64,000 bases of DNA from Microbacterium laevaniformans (GTDB taxonomy: Bacteria > Actinomycetota > Actinomycetes > Actinomycetales > Microbacteriaceae): NCBI RefSeq assembly GCF_016907555.1, contig NZ_JAFBCE010000001.1, forward strand, positions 2,046,001 through 2,110,000. The letters are read 5' to 3'. Below, piece after piece: positions 9,291 to 15,925 of the stretch; positions within the stretch are counted from its first letter, which is position 1; every line of letters starts with the position of its first letter. Both the position numbers and the translations under genes were made by a program. Under the pieces are notes generated by a model. That model had not been told where the DNA came from. It did not search any database and saw nothing but the letters and a program-made list of their open reading frames with translations.

Positions 9291-9617
9291 TCATTCCCTC
9301 CCCGACGGCGGTCCGGCGCGCGCGCGGGCTTCGGCGCCGAGCAGGCCGCCGCCGACGCGGACGCGAACGGTGGCGGTCATCTCGACGACCGCGCACGCGA
9401 CGAGTTCCGCCCCCACGGAGGCGGCCACCTCGGCCGCGCGATCGCACGGCACGCCGACCGCAGCTCCGGTCACGGCATCCGCGGCGGCGAGAGCCGCGGC
9501 GTCGGCCGCTCCCGCCGCGCGAGCGGAGTGGACCGAGGCGGCGCCGACCGCGCCGACTCCCACCGCTGCCGCCGCGGCGACGGCGAGAGCGCCGAGCGCG
9601 ACGGCGGACCCGGCCAT
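9291..9617 (-). CDS. TadE-like accessory protein (Rv3654c type)
   Basis: A 108-aa Ala-rich protein with one N-terminal transmembrane segment (MAGSAVALGALAV onward) and a small extracytoplasmic part. It is the last gene of the tad-like operon, the position held by Rv3654c-type proteins in mycobacteria. The ATG at 9617 has GGGGAG upstream. A weaker TTG start at 9683 would make it overlap the preceding tadE gene. The function is unknown. The assignment rests mainly on position and the single-helix layout. Confidence 0.65.
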   Translation of the reverse strand: MAGSAVALGALAVAAAAAVGVGAVGAASVHSARAAGAADAAALAAADAVTGAAVGVPCDRAAEVAASVGAELVACAVVEMTATVRVRVGGGLLGAEARARAGPPSGRE

Positions 9618-9666
9618 CAGACGGACTCCCCACCGCGCGCGTCGAACGTATCCGCCGACACCATGC

Positions 9667-10002
9667 TCACCGGCCGCCGTCAAGAGCGCAGGAGCGCGCG
9701 CTCAGCTCGGGAAGGGGCAACGGCACGCGGACGCCGGCGGAGGCCGTCACGCAGACGAGGTCGCCGTCCGCGGCGATCGCATCGAGACGCGCATCGGCGA
9801 TGGTCGCAACGAGCTCGGCCACCCGATCGGGCTCGCCGCGAGCGGCGAGTCGCGCGGCCTGTGCAACCGCCTGCTCCAGACGCACGAGGCGACCCACGGC
9901 ACTCAGAGAGCCCGCGGTCAGGGCGATGAGAAGGACCACCGCGGGCACGATGACGGCGAATTCGGCAGTCGCGGATCCGCCGTCATCGCACCGGCGGATC
10001 AT
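9667..10002 (-). CDS. TadE-like pseudopilin
   Basis: A 111-aa minor pilin-like protein. The N-terminal segment DDGGSATAEFAVIVPAVVLL resembles type IVb pilins and TadE, with a Gly followed five residues later by Glu and then a hydrophobic helix. It would be processed by a prepilin peptidase not found in this window. The ATG overlaps the stop of the DUF4244 pilin gene by four bases. Confidence 0.8.
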   Translation of the reverse strand: MIRRCDDGGSATAEFAVIVPAVVLLIALTAGSLSAVGRLVRLEQAVAQAARLAARGEPDRVAELVATIADARLDAIAADGDLVCVTASAGVRVPLPLPELSARSCALDGGR

Positions 10003-10235
10003 GCGACCGTCAGTGCGCGGCGGACGAGGTCGGTGAGGATGCCGCGGACCTCATCGCTGCGCATGATCATGACGAGCAGCCCGGCGAAGGCCACGGCGGC
10101 CATGGTGGCCACGGCGTACTCCGCAGTGGCCGCCCCCGACTCGTCGGAGTAGAGCTCGCGCGCACGTCGCAGCGTGAGCGGCGGCAGAGCGGTGGCCCCG
10201 CCGCTCGTGAGCGTGATGGGCGAAGGATGGAACAT
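9999..10235 (-). CDS. DUF4244 pilin subunit of the tad-like cluster
   Basis: A 78-aa probable Flp-type major pilin. The core ESGAATAEYAVATMAAVAFA has the Gly and +5 Glu, plus the adjacent Tyr, expected of Flp pilins, followed by one hydrophobic helix and a short tail. Start ATG at 10235 is preceded by AGTAGGA. It lies between the F-protein gene and tadE, the same order as in the mycobacterial Rv3654c-Rv3660c cluster (the corresponding gene there is Rv3656c). Confidence 0.85.
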   Translation of the reverse strand: MFHPSPITLTSGGATALPPLTLRRARELYSDESGAATAEYAVATMAAVAFAGLLVMIMRSDEVRGILTDLVRRALTVA

Positions 10236-10273
10236 GCAGAGTCCTACTTTCTCTCGGTGTGGAAGGGGGCACG

Positions 10274-11218
10274 TCAGGCCGCCGGCGATCCCGCGGACGT
10301 GAGGAGAGGCGTCGACCCGCTGAGGACCGAGATCAGCAGGGGCGCGACGCCGAGCAGAAGGAAGGCGGGCAGGGTGCAGACACCCATCGGCAGGAGCAGC
10401 CGAGAGCTGAGGCGAGCGGCGCGCAGCCGGCCGTCCGTGCGCGCCCTGCGACGCTGCTCTGCCGCGTCCGCACGCAGCAACTCCACCGCGCGCGCACCGG
10501 CACGTCGTGAGAGCCGAAGCATCGCGTGGACGTCGGCTTCGATCTCGCCCGCGCCCGCAGCGGTGGTCACGGCGAGGGCGCGCTCGACCGACACGCCCCC
10601 GCTGAGAGCGATCGCCACGATCTCGCTCTGCAGTCCCGCCAGCCGCCTGTCGGGCTCCGCCCGAGCGACGAGGCGCGCCGTCCAGAGGCGCGCTGCGAGC
10701 ATGAGCGCGGCGCCGGTGGCGATGCAGCCGATTCCGGCCGGGTGCACCAGCACCGCGGCCACGTCGAATCCGAGGGCGATCCCGAGAAGGATCGCGACGG
10801 CAGGCAACCACGCGACGAGGCGCGCCGTGGCCCGAGGGTCGGCAAGGGCCACGGCGACGTCATCGCGCATCTCGGCAGCTGATCGCAGCGCGCCGGCGAA
10901 CTGGCGAAGACTCGGCGCCAGCGGAGCTCCGACCGTCTGGGCGACGCGCCAGGCCACCGCGACGTCGGTCCACGCCCCTCCCAGCCGATCCATGTTCTCC
11001 GTCGGATCGAGCAGCGGGTGGTGCTGCGGAGGGGGAACGCCCTCCGCGTCCCCTCCGCCGTCGGGCGCAGCCTCGTCGAGGAGGCGCAGCGCCGTGGCAT
11101 CGCCGTCCTCCGCCAACAGTGACCACGCCTGCGCCGGCGCGACACCGGCCTCCAGCAGGACGGCGAGCCTCTGCAACGTCTCGGCGGCCTCCGTGGCGTC
11201 AGCCGGGGCAGCCTTCAT
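10274..11218 (-). CDS. Type II secretion F-family protein (TadB/TadC)
   Basis: A 314-aa membrane protein that forms the inner-membrane platform of the pilus machine. It shows two F-domain helical halves: an N-terminal cytoplasmic bundle (ETLQRLAVLLEAGVAPAQAW) and a second one (EIVAIALSGGVSVERALAV), with hydrophobic pairs between and at the C-terminus (FLLLGVAPLLISVL). Mycobacteria encode TadB and TadC as two genes; only one F protein is present here. The ATG overlaps the ATPase stop by four bases. Confidence 0.82.
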   Translation of the reverse strand: MKAAPADATEAAETLQRLAVLLEAGVAPAQAWSLLAEDGDATALRLLDEAAPDGGGDAEGVPPPQHHPLLDPTENMDRLGGAWTDVAVAWRVAQTVGAPLAPSLRQFAGALRSAAEMRDDVAVALADPRATARLVAWLPAVAILLGIALGFDVAAVLVHPAGIGCIATGAALMLAARLWTARLVARAEPDRRLAGLQSEIVAIALSGGVSVERALAVTTAAGAGEIEADVHAMLRLSRRAGARAVELLRADAAEQRRRARTDGRLRAARLSSRLLLPMGVCTLPAFLLLGVAPLLISVLSGSTPLLTSAGSPAA

Positions 11219-12321
11219 GGCACGGCCGCCATTTCCAACCGACCATGGCCGTCGAGCCCGGGCCGGGCGAAACCGACCACGCGACGAATGCCGTCCGGAC
11301 CGCGCTCGACGTGCACCACGACACCGATCGCGCTGACGACGTGGCGCGCGAGCGCCCGATCGTCCATTCCGGCGAGAGCGCCCAGCGCTTCGAGCCGAGC
11401 GGGCAGATCGGCGATACGGCCGACGTGCACCGTGCCCGCGCCGCCCTCGTGACCCGTGTTCAGGGCGGTCAGCAGTTCGCGGACCTCCTCGCCACGACAC
11501 TCTCCGACGACCAGCCGATCGGGCCGCATCCGCAGGGCTTCGCGGACGAGACGCGACAGCGGAACGGCGCCGGCGCCTTCGAGATTCGGTTGGCGCGCTT
11601 CGAGACGCACATGGTGCGGATGGTCCACCCGCAACTCGGCGACGTCCTCGATCGTGACGATTCGCTCGTGCGGCGGTACCAGACCCAACAACGCCGACAG
11701 CAGCGTAGTCTTGCCCGCACCCGTCGCGCCCGACACCAGGATGTTGCGACGCGCCGCCACGAGCTTCTCGAGCCGCCTGTGGGTCTCGGCATCGCAGAGG
11801 CCGCGACGGGCGAGCTCGTCGAGATCGGGGACGTCGACCTGCGGCAGACGGATCGATATGGCCGTGCCCGTGCACGCGACAGGGGGAAGCACGGCGTGCA
11901 CGCGCGCGCCGTGCTCCCACCGCACGTCGACCACGGGCGAGGCGTCGTCGAGGTGGCGCCCGCCGATTCCGACGAGCGCGACGGCCAGCGCGCGCAGCTC
12001 ATCGGCATCCGCCCGCCACTCGACGACCGGCACGGCCCCGGCGCCGCGGTCGACGAACAGGCCGTCCGTGCCGTTGATGAACACGTCCGTCACCTCGGGA
12101 TCGCTCAGGAGGTGATGAAGGGGGTCGAGGGCCGGGTGATCGGGAAGGCGCCGGCGTCGCGCACGACGCAGCGGAACCGGCCCCGACGCCATCGCGGGCT
12201 CCGCCGCGTCGGCGCGGACACGCGCGACGGACTCGACGCCACGCTCATCGACGACGAACCGGCGTACCGCCTCCGGAACGCGACGTGTGCCGCGGCGGTG
12301 GGCGACGAAAGGCTCGGACAT
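11215..12321 (-). CDS. TadA/CpaF-family pilus assembly ATPase
   Basis: A 368-aa secretion ATPase that drives pilus assembly. Walker A is SGATGAGKTTLLSALL, the Asp box is IVTIEDVAEL, Walker B lies in RPDRLVVGECRGEEV, and the His box in TGHEGGAGTVHVG. An N-terminal domain (about residues 60-150) contains TDVFINGTDGLFVDRG. It is the first gene of a five-gene operon with overlapping or closely spaced genes. No ssd/CpaE-like gene sits upstream. No Shine-Dalgarno precedes the ATG; a TAGCGT box six bases upstream suggests a leaderless mRNA. Confidence 0.92.
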   Translation of the reverse strand: MSEPFVAHRRGTRRVPEAVRRFVVDERGVESVARVRADAAEPAMASGPVPLRRARRRRLPDHPALDPLHHLLSDPEVTDVFINGTDGLFVDRGAGAVPVVEWRADADELRALAVALVGIGGRHLDDASPVVDVRWEHGARVHAVLPPVACTGTAISIRLPQVDVPDLDELARRGLCDAETHRRLEKLVAARRNILVSGATGAGKTTLLSALLGLVPPHERIVTIEDVAELRVDHPHHVRLEARQPNLEGAGAVPLSRLVREALRMRPDRLVVGECRGEEVRELLTALNTGHEGGAGTVHVGRIADLPARLEALGALAGMDDRALARHVVSAIGVVVHVERGPDGIRRVVGFARPGLDGHGRLEMAAVP

Positions 12322-12327
12322 ACCCCG

Positions 12328-12333
12328 ACGCTA
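12328..12333 (-). promoter_or_regulatory. -10 box of a leaderless promoter for the tad-like operon
   Basis: TAGCGT on the minus strand ends six bases before the ATG of the TadA-type ATPase, and there is no ribosome binding site. The geometry matches other leaderless candidates in the window. Confidence 0.45.
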
Positions 12334-12420
12334 CGTGCGCGGCGCGCGGCGACGGCCGGGCGCGACCTCACCCGTGAGGAACGCAGCGCCCGCCCTCCCT
12401 GGGGAGGAGCCGACGGGCGG

Positions 12421-12524
12421 AAAGAGAGAAGGCGGCATCCCATAGGGGGAGATGGGATGCCGCCACGCGACATCCCGGAATCGGGGGTGGTCGGGAGTCG
12501 CGCTGCCTGAATCGAAGTTCGGCC
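12421..12524 (-). ncRNA. 6C-type small RNA upstream of the tad-like cluster
   Basis: Two stable hairpins with C-rich loops are visible on the minus strand. Hairpin 1 pairs 12492-12501 with 12467-12477 (one bulge) around a loop with five consecutive C. Hairpin 2 is a perfect 13-bp stem, 12452-12464 with 12431-12443, around the loop CTCCCCCT, and is followed by a pyrimidine-rich tract (TTCTCTCTTT) like an intrinsic terminator. This is the layout of actinobacterial 6C RNA, which in mycobacteria (B11) also lies by the tad-like cluster, as I recall. The 5' end was set from a TATGCT -10 box. Confidence 0.75.
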
Positions 12525-12530
12525 GGATCG

Positions 12531-12536
12531 AGCATA
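12531..12536 (-). promoter_or_regulatory. -10 box for the 6C-type RNA
   Basis: TATGCT on the minus strand lies seven bases before the inferred 5' end of the two-hairpin RNA. A weak TGGAGC sits about 17 bases further upstream. Confidence 0.5.
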
Positions 12537-12718
12537 CGCAGACGTCCAGCCCCGCTCCACTCGAAAACGCGTGTCGACGCTGATATATCGGTGAAACCAC
12601 GGACCCGCGCCGCAGGGCTCACCCCTCCTTCCGGAGGTAGTGCCGTGTCGGTCGCGATCGCTAGATTTCGTGAGTCGTCCGGGACCCGATCCCGCCACCG
12701 CCGCAAAGGAGCGCGCAG
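12537..12718 (+). promoter_or_regulatory. Intergenic region upstream of acs
   Basis: This is the remaining part of the roughly 400-base gap between the tad-like operon and acs. It contains a candidate -10 box TAGATT (12662-12667) that would give a leader of about 50 bases, a small hairpin CTCC-TTCC-GGAG near 12625-12636, and the octamer GATATATC (12582-12589). No open frame with coding character was seen on either strand. Confidence 0.35.
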
Positions 12719-14689
12719 ATGAGCAGCCAGATCGACCACCTGCTGAATGAAACCCGCCGGTTCGCCCCCTCCCCCGAGTTCGCCGCGGATGCCGTCGCCA
12801 CCGCCGATCTCTACGCGCAGGCGGATGCCGACCGTGAAGGATTCTGGGCCGAGCAGGCCCGGAGCCTGCACTGGCACACCCCGTTCACCCAGGTCCTGGA
12901 CTGGACGAACCCGCCTTTCGCCCAGTGGTTCGCCGACGGCGAGCTCAACGTCGCGTACAACTGCCTCGACCGCCACCTCGCGGCCGGCAACGGCGACCGC
13001 GTCGCCCTGCTGTGGGAAGGCGAGCCGGGCGATGAGCGCCGGATCACCTACGCCGAACTGACCGAGGAGGTCAAGCGGACGGCGAACGTGCTGGAGCATC
13101 TCGGCATCGGAGCCGGCGACCGGGTCGCCATCTACCTGCCGATGATCCCCGAGGCGATCGTCGCGATGCTCGCGGTCGCCCGGATCGGCGCCATCCACTC
13201 CGTGATCTTCGGCGGGTTCTCGGCCGACAGCCTGCGCTCGCGCATCGACGATGCAGGAGCGAAACTCGTCATCACCGCCGACGGCGGATACCGCAAGGGA
13301 CGCGTCTCGCCCCTCAAGCCGGCGGTGGACCAGGCCCTGGGCGACCGCGGCGAGGGGCTTCAGGAGAGCGTGGAACATGTGCTGGTGGTGCGCCGCGCCG
13401 ACAACGAGATCTCCTGGACCGAGGGTCGCGACATCTGGTGGCACGACGCGGTTCCCGCGGCATCCGCCGAGCACGAGGCTCAGCCGTTCCCGGCGGAGAA
13501 TCCCCTGTTCATCCTCTACACCTCGGGGACGACGGGAAAGCCCAAGGGCATTCTGCACACCTCGGGCGGCTATCTGACGCAGGCGGCGTTCACCAACCGG
13601 GTCGTGCACGACCTGCACCCGGCCTCGGACGTCTTCTGGTGCACGGCCGATATCGGCTGGATCACCGGGCATTCCTACGTCACGTACGGCCCGCTCGCCA
13701 ACGGCGCCACCCAGGTGCTCTACGAGGGCACGCCCGACGCGCCGCATCCGGGCCGGTGGTGGGAACTGGTGGAGAAGTACGGCGTCACCATCCTGTACAC
13801 CGCGCCGACGGCGATCCGTTCGTTCATGAAGCTCGGGCGCGAGATCCCGCAGAAGTTCGATCTGTCCTCGCTGCGTCTCCTCGGCTCAGTGGGCGAACCC
13901 ATCAACCCCGAGGCGTGGATGTGGTACCGATCGATCATCGGCGGCGATGCGGCCCCCATCGTCGACACGTGGTGGCAGACCGAGACGGGCGCGATCATGG
14001 TGTCGGCACTGCCCGGAGTCACCGAAACCAAGCCGGGATCGGCTCAGGTGCCGCTTCCCGGAATCGGCATCGACGTCGTCGACGACGAAGGCACGCACGT
14101 CGGCAACGGCAACGGAGGGCTGCTCGTCATCACCCAGCCTTGGCCCTCGATGCTGCGCGGCATCTGGGGCGACCCGGAACGTTTCGTCGAGACCTACTGG
14201 GAGAAGTTCCAGGACAAGGGCTTCTACTTCGCGGGCGACGGTGCGCGCCTGGACGATGACGGCGACGTCTGGTTCCTCGGCCGGGTCGACGACGTGATGA
14301 ACGTGTCCGGGCACCGTCTGTCGACGACCGAGATCGAGTCGGCGCTTGTGGGCAACGAAGCGGTGGCCGAGGCCGCGGTGGTCGGTGCCGCCGACGAGAC
14401 GACGGGCCAGGCGGTGGTTGCGTTCTGCGTGCTGAAGGAATCGTTCCTCAAGGCGCACGACGTCGACGGCATCGTCGATGTCCTCCGCCGGTGGGTCGGC
14501 GAGCAGATCGGCCCCATTGCACGCCCGCGCGATGTGTACATCGTCACCGAGCTGCCGAAGACCCGCTCCGGAAAGATCATGCGTCGGCTCCTGCGCGATG
14601 TGGCCGAGGGGCGCGAGGTCGGCGACACCACGACGCTGGCCGACACCATGGTCATGTCGACGATCCAGTCGAAGGTCACGAAGAAGTAG
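12719..14689 (+). CDS. acs: Acetate--CoA ligase (acetyl-CoA synthetase)
   Basis: A 656-aa AMP-forming enzyme that activates acetate to acetyl-CoA. The phosphate-binding loop is YTSGTTGKPKGILHT, the A5 motif is WWQTETG, the hinge region is DGDVWFLGRVDDVMNVSGHRL, and the acylated Lys lies in TRSGKIMRR. Full length for the family. The ATG is preceded by AAAGGA. It stands alone, convergent with the PLDc_N gene. The window also holds pta-ackA, the low-affinity route to the same product. Confidence 0.95.
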   Translation: MSSQIDHLLNETRRFAPSPEFAADAVATADLYAQADADREGFWAEQARSLHWHTPFTQVLDWTNPPFAQWFADGELNVAYNCLDRHLAAGNGDRVALLWEGEPGDERRITYAELTEEVKRTANVLEHLGIGAGDRVAIYLPMIPEAIVAMLAVARIGAIHSVIFGGFSADSLRSRIDDAGAKLVITADGGYRKGRVSPLKPAVDQALGDRGEGLQESVEHVLVVRRADNEISWTEGRDIWWHDAVPAASAEHEAQPFPAENPLFILYTSGTTGKPKGILHTSGGYLTQAAFTNRVVHDLHPASDVFWCTADIGWITGHSYVTYGPLANGATQVLYEGTPDAPHPGRWWELVEKYGVTILYTAPTAIRSFMKLGREIPQKFDLSSLRLLGSVGEPINPEAWMWYRSIIGGDAAPIVDTWWQTETGAIMVSALPGVTETKPGSAQVPLPGIGIDVVDDEGTHVGNGNGGLLVITQPWPSMLRGIWGDPERFVETYWEKFQDKGFYFAGDGARLDDDGDVWFLGRVDDVMNVSGHRLSTTEIESALVGNEAVAEAAVVGAADETTGQAVVAFCVLKESFLKAHDVDGIVDVLRRWVGEQIGPIARPRDVYIVTELPKTRSGKIMRRLLRDVAEGREVGDTTTLADTMVMSTIQSKVTKK

Positions 14690-14729
14690 GCGGCATCGAC
14701 CGCCGCGGCGGATCGTGGGGGGCGGCGCG

Positions 14730-15101
14730 TCAGTTCGCGCCGCCCTCCTGCGCGGCCCGGCGCCGCCTGATCTCCGCCTCCAGACGCGCCGCACGTTCTT
14801 CGCGTTCGAGGTCGGCCAGCTGCTCCTCCGTCGTGCGGGTGTCGCGCATCGGGGATGCCGCGACCGGCGGCTCCGGCTCGCGTGACCATCGCCGCGGGTC
14901 ACCGAAGCTCATCGCCTCGGGCGCGCTCCCCCACTCGCGACCGAGCGCGAACCAGAGAATGGAGCCGACGAGCGGGAGCAGCACGATGAAGATGATCCAG
15001 GCGAACTTCGGCAGGTGGCGCACCTGATCGTCACGTCGGGTGATCGCATCGATCAGGGCCACGACCATGAGGACGAAGACCAACAGGGCGAGGAACGGCA
15101 T
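14730..15101 (-). CDS. PLDc_N domain small membrane protein
   Basis: A 123-aa protein with two transmembrane helices: MPFLALLVFVLMVVALIDAI, then a PKFAWIIFIVLLPLVGSILW segment. This is the phospholipase D N-terminal domain found alone in many actinobacteria. A short charged tail follows, predicted as coiled coil (EEQLADLEREERAARLEAEI). The ATG at 15101 follows an AGGGTGGGAGG sequence. The function is unknown. The catalytic PLD HKD motifs are absent. Confidence 0.8.
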   Translation of the reverse strand: MPFLALLVFVLMVVALIDAITRRDDQVRHLPKFAWIIFIVLLPLVGSILWFALGREWGSAPEAMSFGDPRRWSREPEPPVAASPMRDTRTTEEQLADLEREERAARLEAEIRRRRAAQEGGAN

Positions 15102-15155
15102 GCCTCCCACCCTGGCGACATCATCGCCTCCGCGCAACGGTCGGCGGCACGAGGA

Positions 15156-15623
15156 TCAGGCGAGGGCGAAGACGACCTCGACCTCGACGGGGCTGTCCAG
15201 CGGCAGCACCGGCACGCCGACCGCGGAGCGGGCGTGGCGCCCGGCGTCGCCGAAGATCTCGCCGAGCACGTCGCTGGCACCGTTGATGACGCCGGGCTGA
15301 CCCGTGAACTCGGGAACGGACGCGACGAACCCCGTCACCTTCACGACGCCTGTCAGGCGCTCGATGTCACCCACGACCGCCGCCGCCGCGGCGAGAGCGT
15401 TCAGCGCGCTCTGGCGCGCGAGGTTCTTCGCATCGGATGCCGCGACCAGCCCGTCCCCCTCGCCGACCTTGCCGGTGGCCGGCAGCGCTCCCGACACCAT
15501 CGGCAACTGCCCGGAGGTGTAGACGAGATCGCCGTGAACGACGGCGGGGACGTAGGAGGCGACGGGAGGAACCACGGAGGGCAGCTCGATGCCGAGCTCA
15601 GTCAGCCGGGCAGCGATGCTCAT
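15156..15623 (-). CDS. RidA family protein
   Basis: A 155-aa member of the RidA/YjgF superfamily, which hydrolyses reactive enamine/imine intermediates in classical members. The core GDLVYTSGQLPMVSGALPATGKVG is clear. The Arg that binds carboxylates in canonical RidA (near the C-terminus) is not obvious here: the late segment reads RHARSAVGVPVLPLDSPVEV. It may therefore belong to a Rid subgroup with other chemistry. The ATG overlaps the stop of the upstream DUF4177 gene by four bases. Confidence 0.85.
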   Translation of the reverse strand: MSIAARLTELGIELPSVVPPVASYVPAVVHGDLVYTSGQLPMVSGALPATGKVGEGDGLVAASDAKNLARQSALNALAAAAAVVGDIERLTGVVKVTGFVASVPEFTGQPGVINGASDVLGEIFGDAGRHARSAVGVPVLPLDSPVEVEVVFALA

Positions 15624-15838
15624 GCTTCCTCTCCGAACTGCTGGGCGGCAACGGCGGCCGCTCCGAGACCGGCGTTGGCCGCTCCGCCACCGGCGGGACG
15701 CTTGAAGTAGGCCACGAGCCCGCCTTCGGGGCCGGGGACGACCTGGACGAGCTCCCACCCCTGCTTTCCCCAGTTGTTGAGGATGGCGGCGGTGTTGTGG
15801 ATCAACAGCGGGGTCGTGAGGTACTCCCACGTGGTCAT
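15620..15838 (-). CDS. DUF4177-type small protein
   Basis: A 72-aa protein with a compact domain (TTWEYLTTPLLIHNTAAILN, then NWGKQGWELVQVVPG) like DUF4177, followed by an Ala/Gly-rich tail. The ATG follows GGGAGTTCGC. It is translationally coupled to the RidA gene, a pairing I recall from other actinobacteria. The function is unknown. It is divergent from the PBP gene. Confidence 0.75.
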   Translation of the reverse strand: MTTWEYLTTPLLIHNTAAILNNWGKQGWELVQVVPGPEGGLVAYFKRPAGGGAANAGLGAAAVAAQQFGEEA

Positions 15839-15912
15839 GCGAACTCCCGGAAATCGGCGCGGCGTGCGGGGGCGCGCCCCGGTGCACCGAGGGATCCCCC
15901 AGGGTTCTCCCT

Positions 15913-15918
15913 TACGAT
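15913..15918 (+). promoter_or_regulatory. -10 box of a possible leaderless promoter for the PBP gene
   Basis: TACGAT ends seven bases before the ATG at 15926. No Shine-Dalgarno sequence is present in the interval. Confidence 0.45.
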
Positions 15919-15925
15919 CAACCCT

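Noticed and set aside
7427..10036. An 869-codon plus-strand frame antisense to topA and the TadE-type genes
   Set aside because: Same reason: no domain, and the opposite strand has a full topoisomerase reading with all motifs.
12331..12600. An 89-codon minus-strand frame in the gap upstream of the tad-like operon
   Set aside because: It overlaps the two-hairpin RNA completely, lacks a ribosome binding site and shows no protein family.
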